From positions 275,080 to 339,079 of the forward strand of contig NZ_JADFFK010000002.1 of assembly GCF_015223355.1 (NCBI RefSeq): 64,000 bases of DNA, in the 5' to 3' direction. The notes under the pieces are model-generated. The model saw only the letters and a list, made by a program, of their open reading frames with translations. It was not told where the DNA came from and did not search any database. Positions 9,803-18,557 of the stretch are shown here, piece by piece (the first letter of the stretch is position 1; the number at the start of each line of letters is the position of its first letter). The position numbers were made by a program, and so were the translations under genes. Source of the stretch: Salipiger mangrovisoli. Its GTDB lineage: Bacteria > Pseudomonadota > Alphaproteobacteria > Rhodobacterales > Rhodobacteraceae.

Positions 9803-9840
9803 TTCTTCTAGGTCCAAATATCCCCGCCGGAGGCAGGCCG
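9803..9840 (+). repeat. Intergenic TTCTTCTRGG repeat, copy 2b (plus)
   Basis: It begins TTCTTCTAGGTCCAAATATC and continues CCCGCCGGAGGCAGGCCGG. With copy 2a it makes a perfect 11-bp inverted repeat CCTAGAAGAAG (9776-9786) / CTTCTTCTAGG (9802-9812) around a GC spacer. Confidence 0.75.
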
Positions 9841-9873
9841 GACGCCGCCGCGCGCGCGGCGCGGGGCAAGGGC

Positions 9874-10527
9874 TCAGCCGGGGTCGCGCTCGCCGAAGAT
9901 CGCTGATCCGACGCGCACATGGGTGGCGCCGAAGGCGATGGCCTGCTCGAAGTCCGAGCTCATGCCCATCGACAGCCCCTCGAGCCCGTTGCGCTCGGCG
10001 ATCTTCGCCAGCAGGGCGAAATGCAGACTGGGGGTCTCGTCCACGGGAGGGATGCACATCAGGCCCTTCAGCGGCAGGTCGAGAGCGCGGACTTCCTTGA
10101 TAAAGGCGTCGGCTTCAGCGGGCAGGATGCCGGCCTTCTGCGCTTCTTCGCCGGTGTTCACCTGCACGAAAAGCTCCGGGCAGTGGCCCAGCTCCTGCGC
10201 CAGACGTGCCAGCGTGGCGGCCAGCTTGGGCCGGTCCAGCGAATGGATTGCCGCGAAGAGCTGCATCGCCTGCCGTGCCTTGTTGCTTTGCAGCGGGCCG
10301 ATGAGATGCACCTTCGCATCCGGAAAGCGCTCCTGGAAAGCGGGCCATTTGCCCGCAGCTTCCTGCACCTTGTTCTCGCCGAAGAGCCGGTGGCCTGCCT
10401 CCAGAACCGCCTCGACGCGGGCATTCGGCTGCACCTTGCTGACCGCGATCAGCTGTGTCGCACCGGGAATGCGGCCCGCCGTTTTCTCGGCCTTGGCGAT
10501 GCGTGCCTTGATGTCGTTCAGTCCCAT
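9874..10527 (-). CDS. YggS/PLPBP-family pyridoxal phosphate homeostasis protein
   Basis: A 217-residue single-domain TIM-barrel PLP-binding protein. LIAVSKVQPN near residue 27-36 carries the PLP lysine. FGENKVQEA, HLIGPLQSNKAR and LSMGMSSDFEQAI are family hallmarks, and the C-terminus is HVRVGSAIFGERDPG. It controls free PLP and amino/keto acid balance, with no catalysis known. The start ATG at 10527 lies inside the last codons of the sulfotransferase gene (10-bp overlap), so the two are translationally coupled. Confidence 0.93.
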   Translation of the reverse strand: MGLNDIKARIAKAEKTAGRIPGATQLIAVSKVQPNARVEAVLEAGHRLFGENKVQEAAGKWPAFQERFPDAKVHLIGPLQSNKARQAMQLFAAIHSLDRPKLAATLARLAQELGHCPELFVQVNTGEEAQKAGILPAEADAFIKEVRALDLPLKGLMCIPPVDETPSLHFALLAKIAERNGLEGLSMGMSSDFEQAIAFGATHVRVGSAIFGERDPG

Positions 10528-11984
10528 GGTTCTTCTCCCCAGGCCTCGATGAAGGGCGCCAGTTCGGTTTCGTATGTCTTCCAGGCCTGGGCCGAGCCGC
10601 GGTAGATCGGCTGGCGCGCCTGGCTCACGCTGAGGGTCTTCACGGCGCCCTTGCTTTCGTGCGATTCGAGGCACGCCGGGTGCCAGTCGAGCCCGGCGGC
10701 GGCAACCAGCGCGCGCGATTGCTCTTCCGGATCGGTCACAAGGTCCTCGTAGCGGATCTCGTGGATGCGGCCCGGCAATGCTGTTTTCCAATGCGCGACA
10801 TTGGCGCGGAAGCGCTTGATCGAGGTGGCGATATCCGCAAGGTCGGTGGCGTAGCGATGGCTGCCGAGCGCGAAGTGGTTCTTGTAGATCGACAGGGCGA
10901 TGTCGCGCGGGTCGCGGTGCACGACGATGATCCGCGCAGCGGGCAGCGCGTGATCGAGCAGGCCGAAGATCAGGTGGCAGAGGATCGACTTGTCGGTGAT
11001 CGCGCCGCGGCCGTGGCCACTGTCGCGGACGGCGAGCCGCAGGTAGTGGTCGGCGAAGGCCCTCACGCGGGCGGTCGGTTCCTCGGCGATCGGGCGCATC
11101 TGCTCGCCGGCGCCGAAATAGCCGTAAGCCAGCTTCAGCGCGTGCCCGAGCTCGCCCCCGGCACCGACTTCGGGGTGGGCGGCAAGAATGCGTTCGACCA
11201 GCGTGGTCCCAGAGCGCGGCATGCCGGTGACGAAGATCGGGCGGAGCGGCGGCGCGCCGTCGGGGGCGGGGAGGAGCCCCGCCTGCGCCTTGCGCACGGC
11301 GGCGAACTCGCGCGCCTGCGCGGCGCTGTCCCAAGGCGCGGCCTTGCGCTGGAGGGCGTTTGCGCGGGCGAGGTAGGGGAAGACCTTGGCGGTCTGTCCG
11401 GTCTCCTCCATCGCCTTGGCGAGCGCGAATCCCAGGTGCAGCCGCTGCGCGTCGGGCAGGTCCCGTTTCGCCCAGAGCTTCTCCATCGCGCGCAGCAGCG
11501 GATCGCCGGCGGAGAGCTTCTTGGTGGCGAGGAAGATGCGGTAGAGCTCGGGGGTGGCGGGATGACGCTTGATCAGCGCGCGGAACAACGTCTCCGCCTC
11601 GTCGAAACGTCCGAGGAGTTGCAGGTAGTGTGCCTTGTCCGCGCGCGGCTTGATCGCCTTGGGATCGGCCGCGATCTGCCGATCATAGGCGGCGAGCGCC
11701 TGCTCGGGCCGGTCCAGCGCGCGGTAGCGCTCGATGGCGGTGGCGGTGACCTGAGGCTGGCCCGGCGCCAGAGCCACGGCGCGGTCGAGGTAGCGCAGGC
11801 AGGCTTCGCGGTCGCCCTGCTCGAAGCAGATCTGCGAGAGCTGGAAGGCCAGATCGCCGCGGTCGGGTTCTGACGGCAGCACTTGTTCCAGCGCGGCGCG
11901 GGCTTCGCCGAGACGGCCCTGCGCGAGGGCGGGGCGGACCTTGTCCAGCAGGCTGGCCTTGCGTGCGGCCGAGAGTGGCAGCAT
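10518..11984 (-). CDS. TPR-repeat sulfotransferase
   Basis: A 488-residue fusion. The N-terminal half (about 1-235) is tetratricopeptide-like helical repeats (for example GDLAFQLSQICFEQGDREACLRYLDRAVALAPGQ broken over two helices). The C-terminal half is a PAPS-dependent sulfotransferase: FVTGMPRSGTTLVERIL near 250 is the 5'-phosphosulfate loop, and VVHRDPRDIALSIYKNHF holds the 3'-phosphate-binding Arg/Ser. It probably sulfates a polysaccharide or peptide; the acceptor is unknown. It overlaps yggS and lies among surface genes (porin, glycosyltransferase). Confidence 0.88.
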   Translation of the reverse strand: MLPLSAARKASLLDKVRPALAQGRLGEARAALEQVLPSEPDRGDLAFQLSQICFEQGDREACLRYLDRAVALAPGQPQVTATAIERYRALDRPEQALAAYDRQIAADPKAIKPRADKAHYLQLLGRFDEAETLFRALIKRHPATPELYRIFLATKKLSAGDPLLRAMEKLWAKRDLPDAQRLHLGFALAKAMEETGQTAKVFPYLARANALQRKAAPWDSAAQAREFAAVRKAQAGLLPAPDGAPPLRPIFVTGMPRSGTTLVERILAAHPEVGAGGELGHALKLAYGYFGAGEQMRPIAEEPTARVRAFADHYLRLAVRDSGHGRGAITDKSILCHLIFGLLDHALPAARIIVVHRDPRDIALSIYKNHFALGSHRYATDLADIATSIKRFRANVAHWKTALPGRIHEIRYEDLVTDPEEQSRALVAAAGLDWHPACLESHESKGAVKTLSVSQARQPIYRGSAQAWKTYETELAPFIEAWGEEPWD

Positions 11985-12051
11985 GGGGATCCCTTGTCTT
12001 TCCGGCCCTAGGTTGACCGGGACCGTTCTGCCCGTTGGCGGCGCAAAAGAA

Positions 12052-12075
12052 AAGAGCGGGCCGGAGCCCGCTCTT
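12052..12075 (-). terminator. Terminator downstream of the porin gene
   Basis: AAGAGCGGGC-CGGA-GCCCGCTCTT: a 10-bp stem with a 4-nt loop. On the minus strand it is followed by TTCTTTTGCGCC, giving a usable U-run for the porin transcript. Confidence 0.88.
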
Positions 12076-12102
12076 CCCTAATCAGTCTAATCTCAGGTGA
12101 GA

Positions 12103-13152
12103 TTAGAAGGACATTGCCAGGCCGATCGAGAAGGTGTCGTCGTCTTCCTGATCTTCGTATTCGCTGTTGCCGTAGCCGGCCTGAGCGACGAGACCGCCGC
12201 CGAGGTCGTAGTTCACTGCGATGCCGTAGCCCGAACGGTCTGCACCTTCGAAGGACCACTCACCGTAGTTCACGCCGAGCGACAGAGCGTTCATGGAGTA
12301 GCCGAAGCCCACACCCCAGTGCTCGCCGTCTGCGTCGGAGTCTTCGAAGTTGATGTCGCTGTAGGTTGCGCCAACTTCAAAGCCGCCTGCGAAGCCCGCG
12401 GTCACGCCGAGGCCCCAGACTTCTGCGAACTCGTCGAGGGTGATGTAGCCAACACCGGCGTTCAGGTCGAGACCCGAGAATTCGCCTTTGTATGCAACAC
12501 CTGCCGACCAGACGGTCTCGCCGGTGTCAGCATAGAAGTTGTCGGTGGAGGTGGTGGTGACCACACCGGTGGTGAGGTCTGCCACGCTGGTGGAGGTGGT
12601 CGACTTCACGACTTCTTCCGGCTTGGAGCCGTTCTGAACCTGCATGGCCGACGCGGAGAAGGTGATGCCTTCGAATGCGTAGTCGAAGCGAGCGATCTGG
12701 CCGTCTGCGCCGTTCAGCGCGCCGCCGTCGTAGTCGCCACCGGCGTTGAAGCCAGCGTGGATGGTTTCGTCGTCAGCCAGCGAGCCTGCGCCGCCGAGGT
12801 TCATCTCGGGGACCACTTTGTCGTAGGACGAGTCGGTGTCACCCATGGTCAGGGTCGCGCCGCCGTACGAAACGAACAGTGCCTCACCGCCCTGCTGCCA
12901 GGGGTTGGTGAACGGCTTCTGCGCTTCGTCGAGGTCGATGTTCGCGCCGAACACCAGGCCGTTGTCGGCTTCGCCGGACATGGTGAAGGTCAGGTCGACA
13001 TCGGTGAAGAACTGAACTTCGTCGTTCTTGACGTCAGCGTATTTGCCCGGGTTGTAGATACCCATTTCGGCGTAACCGGACAGCGTGACTTCTGCCGAGG
13101 CGATGCCTGCGGTTGCAACCAGCGCGGTGGAAGCAAACAGAATCTTTTTCAT
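12103..13152 (-). CDS. Rhodobacter-type outer-membrane porin
   Basis: A 349-residue beta-barrel porin. The signal peptide is MKKILFASTALVATAGIASA, followed by EVTLSGYAEMGIYN. Alternating strands carry many Asp/Gly turns and the last residue is the Phe (IGLAMSF) recognised by the BAM complex. An internal tract of Thr/Ser/Val around VVTTTSTDNF is an extended loop. The length suits 16-stranded trimeric general porins of Rhodobacteraceae. ATG 13152 is chosen for its signal peptide and GAGGG site. It is monocistronic, with its own 290-bp upstream region and terminator. Confidence 0.9.
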   Translation of the reverse strand: MKKILFASTALVATAGIASAEVTLSGYAEMGIYNPGKYADVKNDEVQFFTDVDLTFTMSGEADNGLVFGANIDLDEAQKPFTNPWQQGGEALFVSYGGATLTMGDTDSSYDKVVPEMNLGGAGSLADDETIHAGFNAGGDYDGGALNGADGQIARFDYAFEGITFSASAMQVQNGSKPEEVVKSTTSTSVADLTTGVVTTTSTDNFYADTGETVWSAGVAYKGEFSGLDLNAGVGYITLDEFAEVWGLGVTAGFAGGFEVGATYSDINFEDSDADGEHWGVGFGYSMNALSLGVNYGEWSFEGADRSGYGIAVNYDLGGGLVAQAGYGNSEYEDQEDDDTFSIGLAMSF

Positions 13153-13442
13153 TGTTTCCCTCATGTGTTCTAAGGCACGTACCAATCCGGGTAGCCCGGC
13201 CTTGATGGCCACTTCTATGCGCTTTGCCTTCCCGCTCTGGCAACCCGTCGCTGGGGCAGCCGCCCACGAAGCAAACCAGTGATGCCCAATTGCCACAAAA
13301 ATATCACGGGACTTTTGGGCCGCAGCCGGCGGGGTCCGGAGGGCATGCGGGCGGCGCGGGGCCGAAGGATTGACGGCTTGTGATACGCGGTGCCCACGGG
13401 TATGCAGGGGCAAAGAAGCGGACGGGCAGGAGCTTTGGTTTC

Positions 13443-13940
13443 ATGGAATATAAGCGGTTTGCTAAGGGCCTTGCCCTGATCGCGGTGACGCTGGGTCTGG
13501 CTGCCTGCGGACAGAGCGAGACGCGCCAGGTGGTACAGACCCGGTCTGCCGATGAGATCATGGAAGCCGATGTCTACGACGGGCGCGGCGCCCCCGACTC
13601 GACGGTCTGGGACATTTTCAAGGCGAAGCCGGACGCTGGCCGGGTTGGCGCGGTCAACAAGTACATCTGGAATGCCTCGCTGCAGGTGCTGGACTTCCTG
13701 CCGGTCGAAAGCGTTGATCCCTTCACCGGCGTCATCACCACCGGCTACGGCACGCCGCCGGGCGGCGGCACCGCCTATCGTGCGACGATCCTCATTTCCG
13801 ATCCGGCGCTGGATGCGCGCTCGCTCAACGTCGCGCTGACGACTCGGTCTGGCCCGGCAAGCGCCGCCGCGGTGCATGCGGTCGAGGATGCGATCCTCAC
13901 CCGCGCCCGGCAGCTCCGCGCGGTTGACAGCAAAATCTGA
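13443..13940 (+). CDS. DUF3576 lipoprotein
   Basis: A 165-residue lipoprotein: signal with lipobox LGLAAC, Cys near residue 22. The DUF3576 core follows: STVWDIFKA, VNKYIWNASLQVLDFLP and a C-terminal helical segment ending ARQLRAV. The family is confined to alphaproteobacteria and has no known function. In relatives it commonly precedes leuS-lptE-holA, suggesting an envelope role. Here a glycosyltransferase gene on the opposite strand separates it from leuS. Confidence 0.85.
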   Translation: MEYKRFAKGLALIAVTLGLAACGQSETRQVVQTRSADEIMEADVYDGRGAPDSTVWDIFKAKPDAGRVGAVNKYIWNASLQVLDFLPVESVDPFTGVITTGYGTPPGGGTAYRATILISDPALDARSLNVALTTRSGPASAAAVHAVEDAILTRARQLRAVDSKI

Positions 13941-13978
13941 TCCGCACGGCCGGACCGGGGTTCGGCGCAATGGAATTG

Positions 13979-14008
13979 AAAAGGCCCGGTGGATCGACCG
14001 GGCCTTTT
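13979..14008 (+). terminator. Bidirectional terminator, DUF3576 gene / glycosyltransferase
   Basis: AAAAGGCCCGGT-GGATCG-ACCGGGCCTTTT: a perfect 12-bp stem with A/T flanks, between the convergent genes. Confidence 0.93.
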
Positions 14009-14023
14009 GCTTGCGCAACGGTG

Positions 14024-15283
14024 TCAGTCCTGCGGCGGGCGCGGCTCCAGCGCTGCAAGTCGCGTGACCCATTCCACGTGTTTCGGCAGGCAATGGCCGC
14101 GCAGGTCGTAGTTTGCGCGGACATGGGCGCGGGCCGCCGAACCCAGACGGTCGCGGGTCTGCGGCTCTTCGAGCAGGGTGCAGAGCCTGTTGACCAGCGC
14201 CTCTCGGTCGAAGAAATCCACCAGCCAGCCGGTCTCGTCCTCGGTCAGCACTTCGCGCACAGGGGCGGTGTCGCTGGCCAGGATGGCGCAGCCGGCGCTC
14301 ATCGCCTCGAGCAGCGACCAGCTCAGTACGAAGGGGTAGGTCAGATAGACGTGCACCCGGCTCACCTGCATCATCGACAGGAAGCGCGCGTAGGGCACAC
14401 GACCGAGGAAGTGGACCCTTGCCCAATCCGCATCGGGGATCTGTCCGCGCACCTCGTCGATGAAGATCTGTTTCCAGCTCTTCCCCTGAGTTGGCTTTGC
14501 GCCATAGCTCACCTCGTCGCCACCGATCAAAGTGATCCGGGCGTTGGGGCGGCGGCGCAGAATCTCGGGCAGGGCGCGCATGAACACGTGGTACCCGCGA
14601 TAGGGTTCGAGGTTGCGGTTGATAAAGGTGATCACCTCGTCGTTGCGGGTCAGCACGGTGCCGTCGTCGAGCTCCAGTCGCGCGGCCGGATCGGGCACCA
14701 CATGCTCGGTGTCGATGCCGTCATGCGCGACCGAGAGACGATCCTGCCAATTCTCCGGGAAGGTGCCGGCCTGGAAGCGGGTCGGGCTGATCCCTGCGTC
14801 CATCACCTCTTCGTGCATGCGGTTGTTGAGGTTCTTCAGCCTCAGGCGCTGCAGGTCGCTGATCGAGGCCGGTGACGCGAATTCCGGATCGAAGGCGAGG
14901 AACTCCGGCGTGGTGCGGTGGTACAGCTCGCAATAAAGGCCGAGCCGGGCGTGCGGCCAGACATCCTTGAGAAAGAGGCTCTCCCCCCAACCGTGATGGG
15001 CCAGGATCACGTCGGGCGCAAAACCCTGCTTCTTGAGCGCCAAGGCGGCATTGCAGCAGCTGACGCCGCGGAGAATCTTGGTCTCGAAATCGGTCAGATA
15101 GGGGTGGATGTCCTTGGTACTGCTGCCGCGGATCTCGTAGGGCAGCACGCGGACCCCGTTCCAGAGGGTCGGCTCCTTGACCTTGGGAGTCAGGGCGGTG
15201 ACCTCATGCCCGAGCCGTGCCAGTTCCGGCGCGAGATGTTTGTACTGGCCGGGGAAATTCTGGTGAATGCAAAGTATTTTCAT
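14024..15283 (-). CDS. GT4-type glycosyltransferase
   Basis: A 419-residue GT-B glycosyltransferase. The N-terminal Rossmann half begins MKILCIHQNFPGQYKHLAPEL. The C-terminal half has FINRNLEPYRGYHVFMRALP, the donor-binding region LLEAMSAGCAILASDTAPVREVL and a DGIDTEHVVPDP linker. This is the GT4 pattern (retaining, nucleotide-sugar donor). It probably acts on an extracellular or lipid-linked polysaccharide. It is a single minus-strand gene between DUF3576 and leuS, a place where these two are usually adjacent, so it may be an insertion. Confidence 0.87.
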   Translation of the reverse strand: MKILCIHQNFPGQYKHLAPELARLGHEVTALTPKVKEPTLWNGVRVLPYEIRGSSTKDIHPYLTDFETKILRGVSCCNAALALKKQGFAPDVILAHHGWGESLFLKDVWPHARLGLYCELYHRTTPEFLAFDPEFASPASISDLQRLRLKNLNNRMHEEVMDAGISPTRFQAGTFPENWQDRLSVAHDGIDTEHVVPDPAARLELDDGTVLTRNDEVITFINRNLEPYRGYHVFMRALPEILRRRPNARITLIGGDEVSYGAKPTQGKSWKQIFIDEVRGQIPDADWARVHFLGRVPYARFLSMMQVSRVHVYLTYPFVLSWSLLEAMSAGCAILASDTAPVREVLTEDETGWLVDFFDREALVNRLCTLLEEPQTRDRLGSAARAHVRANYDLRGHCLPKHVEWVTRLAALEPRPPQD

Positions 15284-15492
15284 GACGTTCTATACAATCT
15301 TGGTCTACGGATCGCAGTTTTCCATGCGTGCGGGCCGAAGCCACGTAGAAACCACGTCGCATTTGAATTTGCCATGCGGAGGTTGCTGAAATGTCGTTCG
15401 CCGGAGCCGCGCGAGGGGTCGGGGCACTGGACGTCCGGCGGGGCCTGCCCTATCACCCGGCAAGACCCATCCGCTCCGAGGGACAAGAGATT

Positions 15493-18063
15493 ATGTCGCG
15501 CTACGACCCCGCCACGATCGAGCCGAAATGGCAGGCCGCCTGGGAAGACGCCCTGACCTTCAAGGCCACCCGCTCGGCCGACAAGCCGAAATACTACGTG
15601 CTCGAGATGTTCCCCTATCCCTCGGGCCGTATCCACATCGGCCACGTGCGGAACTACACGATGGGCGACGTGATCGCCCGCTACAAGAAGCAGAATGGCT
15701 TCAACGTGCTGCACCCGATGGGCTTCGACGCCTTCGGCATGCCGGCCGAGAACGCCGCCATGGCCTCGGGCGGTCACCCCAAGGACTGGACCTATTCCAA
15801 CATCGACACGATGGTCGCGCAGATGAAGCCGCTGGGCTTCGGGCTCGACTGGTCGCGCATGTTCGCCACCTGCGATCCGGAATATTACGGCCAGCAGCAG
15901 GCGCTGTTCCTCGACATGCTCGACAAGGGCCTCGTCTACCGCAAGAACGCCGTGGTGAACTGGGACCCGGTCGACATGACCGTGCTGGCCAACGAGCAGG
16001 TCGAGAACGGCCGCGGCTGGCGCTCGGGCGCGCTGGTCGAGCGCAAGGAACTCACCCAGTGGTTCTTCAAGATCTCCGACTTCTCGGGCGAGCTGCTCGA
16101 CGCGCTCGACACGCTCGATGACTGGCCCGCGAAGGTGAAGCTGATGCAGGCGAACTGGATCGGTCGTTCGCGCGGCCTGCAGTTCTCCTTCGATACGATC
16201 GAGGCCCCCGCTGGTTTCGAGAAGATCGAGTGCTACACCACCCGCCCCGATACGCTGCACGGCGCCTCCTTCGTCGGCATCTCGCCCGATCACCCGCTCG
16301 CAAAGGAGCTGGAGCAGGGCAACCCCGAGCTCGCCGCTTTCGTTGCCGAGTGCCGCCGCATGGGCACCTCCGAAGAAGAGCTGGAGAAGGCCGAGAAGCG
16401 CGGCTTCGACACCGGCCTCAAGGTGCGTCACCCGTTCGACCCGAACTGGGAGCTGCCGGTCTACATCGCCAACTTCATCCTCATGGATTACGGCACCGGT
16501 GCGATCTTCGGCTGCCCCGGCCACGACCAGCGCGACCATGACTTCTGCAGCAAGTACGGCCTGCCGATCGTCGAGACCTTCGTGCCGCTCGAGGGCGAGA
16601 TCGACATCCTGGCCGAGCCCTTCGTGCCGGCCAAGACCGAGAAGGTGCGCTACACCCGCCTCGTCGCCGGGACCGAGGTGCAGACCGGCGAAGAGGGCGT
16701 GAACGCCGCCGTCGATTTCTGCGAGAAGAACGGCATCGGCGAGGGGGTGACCAAGTACCGCCTGCGCGACTGGGGCCTGTCGCGCCAGCGCTACTGGGGC
16801 TGCCCGATTCCCGTGGTCCATTGCGAGGCCTGCGGCGTGGTGCCCGAGAAGAAGGAAAACCTGCCGATCAGCCTGCCCTACGACGAGGACGGCAAGGCGA
16901 TCGATTTCTCGGTGCCCGGCAACCCGCTCGACCGTCACCCGTCGTGGCGTGACTGTGCGTGCCCGTCCTGCGGCGCCCCGGCGCGGCGCGAGACCGACAC
17001 GATGGACACGTTCGTCGACTCCAGCTGGTACTTCGCCCGCTTCACCTCGCCGCGCGCCGAGACGCCGATCGACTTGGCCGAGGCCGAGTACTGGATGAAC
17101 GTCGACCAGTACATCGGCGGCATCGAGCACGCGATCCTGCACCTCCTGTACTCGCGCTTCTTCGCGCGTGCGATGAACATCACCGGCCACCTGCCGGAGA
17201 AGTCGAAAGAGCCGTTCAACGCGCTCTTCACGCAGGGCATGGTGACCCACGCGATCTACCAGACCAAGAACGCCGACGGCCGTCCGGTCTACCACTACCC
17301 GGAAACGGTCGAGCTGCGCGACGGCAAGGGCTTCCTGAACGACGGCACCGAGGTCGAAATCATCCCCTCGGCCAAGATGTCGAAGTCGAAGAACAACGTC
17401 GTCGATCCGGTCGCGATCATCGGCCAGTACGGCGCCGACACCGCGCGCTGGTTCGTGCTGTCTGACAGCCCGCCCGAACGTGACGTGGAATGGACCGCCT
17501 CGGGGGCCGAGGCGGCCTCGAAGCACCTCGCCCGCGTCTACCGCATCGCCGCCGAGATCGCCGCCTCCGATGCGCCCGCCGGCGCCGAGGATGCCGCGCT
17601 GCTGCGCGAGATGCACAAGGCCATCCACGACGTGACCATGGGCGTCGAGAGCTTCGGCTTCAACGCGGCGATCGCCAAGCTCTACGCCTTCACCGGCGTG
17701 CTCGGCAAATCGCAGGCGGGTGCCGCCGCCAAGAAGGAAGCGGCCAAGGTTCTCGCGCAGCTGATGTCGCCGATGACCCCGCACCTGTCGGAGGAGATCT
17801 GGCAGCTGCTCGGCGGCGAGGGGCTCATCGCCAATGCCGCATGGCCCAAGGCCGACGCGGCGATGCTGGTCGAGGACAGCGTCACCCTGCCGATCCAGGT
17901 CAACGGCAAGCGCCGCGGCGAACTCACCGTTCCCAAGGACATGACCAAGGAAGAGATTGAAAAACTCGTCCTCGCGCATGAAGCTGTGGTGCGGACCCTC
18001 GAAGGGGCCGCGCCGAAGAAGCTCATCGTTGTGCCTGGCCGGATCGTCAATGTGGTCGCCTGA
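15493..18063 (+). CDS. leuS: Leucyl-tRNA synthetase
   Basis: Class I aminoacyl-tRNA synthetase of 856 residues. The HIGH motif is in [11 protein letters not shown] (about 48), the CP1 editing domain has [21 protein letters not shown], and KMSKSKNN is near 629. The C-terminal domain ends [13 protein letters not shown]. The start at 15493 ([14 protein letters not shown]) is set by homology and a GAGGGACAAGAG site; longer starts add unrelated residues. Its last 14 bases overlap lptE, so leuS-lptE-holA is one transcript. Confidence 0.97.
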   Translation: MSRYDPATIEPKWQAAWEDALTFKATRSADKPKYYVLEMFPYPSGRIHIGHVRNYTMGDVIARYKKQNGFNVLHPMGFDAFGMPAENAAMASGGHPKDWTYSNIDTMVAQMKPLGFGLDWSRMFATCDPEYYGQQQALFLDMLDKGLVYRKNAVVNWDPVDMTVLANEQVENGRGWRSGALVERKELTQWFFKISDFSGELLDALDTLDDWPAKVKLMQANWIGRSRGLQFSFDTIEAPAGFEKIECYTTRPDTLHGASFVGISPDHPLAKELEQGNPELAAFVAECRRMGTSEEELEKAEKRGFDTGLKVRHPFDPNWELPVYIANFILMDYGTGAIFGCPGHDQRDHDFCSKYGLPIVETFVPLEGEIDILAEPFVPAKTEKVRYTRLVAGTEVQTGEEGVNAAVDFCEKNGIGEGVTKYRLRDWGLSRQRYWGCPIPVVHCEACGVVPEKKENLPISLPYDEDGKAIDFSVPGNPLDRHPSWRDCACPSCGAPARRETDTMDTFVDSSWYFARFTSPRAETPIDLAEAEYWMNVDQYIGGIEHAILHLLYSRFFARAMNITGHLPEKSKEPFNALFTQGMVTHAIYQTKNADGRPVYHYPETVELRDGKGFLNDGTEVEIIPSAKMSKSKNNVVDPVAIIGQYGADTARWFVLSDSPPERDVEWTASGAEAASKHLARVYRIAAEIAASDAPAGAEDAALLREMHKAIHDVTMGVESFGFNAAIAKLYAFTGVLGKSQAGAAAKKEAAKVLAQLMSPMTPHLSEEIWQLLGGEGLIANAAWPKADAAMLVEDSVTLPIQVNGKRRGELTVPKDMTKEEIEKLVLAHEAVVRTLEGAAPKKLIVVPGRIVNVVA

Positions 18064-18547
18064 TCGAAGAACCCTGCTTGCAGCCTGCGGCGCGCTCGCG
18101 CTCGCGGGCTGCGGCTTTACCCCGGCCTATGGGCCGCAGGGGGGCGGGCAGAAGCTGCTCGGGCAGATTGCGCTCGCCGATCCCGGCTCGCCCAATGCCT
18201 ATCTCTACAACCGCCGGATCGAGGAGCGCCTCGGCCGCGCCGGAACCGGCGCGCGCTACCTGCTCGACACCGGGCTGAAAACCGAGACCTCCGGCCACGG
18301 CTCTCTGGCCGACGGCAATACCACGCGTATCCGGGTGATCGGAACGGCGACCTTCACGCTGCGCGACGCGGTGACGAACGAGGCGCTGTCCTCCGGCGAC
18401 ACCTCCTCGTTCACCGGCTATTCCACCACCGGCTCCACCGCCGCCACCCAGTCCGCCGAGCGCGACGCCGAGGAGCGGCTGATGGTCATGCTCGCCGACC
18501 GCGTGATCGACCGGCTGCTGCTCGTCGCGGCGGATCTGCCGCAGTGA
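18050..18547 (+). CDS. lptE: LPS assembly lipoprotein LptE
   Basis: A 165-residue lipoprotein with signal [18 protein letters not shown] (lipobox LAGC). The short LptE fold follows (FTPAYGP near the mature N-terminus, then strands such as [18 protein letters not shown]). LptE plugs the LptD barrel that inserts lipopolysaccharide. ATG 18050 overlaps the leuS stop by 14 bases, and holA starts 10 bp after its stop. This leuS-lptE-holA order is conserved in Rhodobacterales. Confidence 0.87.
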   Translation: MWSPDRRTLLAACGALALAGCGFTPAYGPQGGGQKLLGQIALADPGSPNAYLYNRRIEERLGRAGTGARYLLDTGLKTETSGHGSLADGNTTRIRVIGTATFTLRDAVTNEALSSGDTSSFTGYSTTGSTAATQSAERDAEERLMVMLADRVIDRLLLVAADLPQ

Positions 18548-18557
18548 CGGGGGCTTC

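Noticed and set aside
8198..9811. Long plus-strand open frame opposite the MocR regulator
   Set aside because: Antisense shadow: low-complexity Arg/Gly/Pro/Ala composition, and it runs through a repeat element. The minus-strand regulator has clear domains.
10528..11334. Upstream in-frame extension of yggS
   Set aside because: It lies antisense-like within the sulfotransferase gene in another frame and is Arg-rich; YggS homology starts at 10527.
12103..13413. Longer start for the porin (to 13413)
   Set aside because: The added residues precede a clear signal peptide beginning MKKILFAST at 13152, so the longer form is not credible.
15284..15492. Possible T-box or amino-acid leader before leuS
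   Set aside because: No T-box core, no leader peptide with a run of Leu codons and no terminator/antiterminator pair is visible; T-boxes are also not expected in alphaproteobacteria.
15280..17979. Very long open frame on the minus strand opposite leuS
   Set aside because: It is the antisense reflection of leuS codon bias in high-GC DNA; composition is Arg/Gly/His/Val-rich with no family motif, and leuS is unambiguous.
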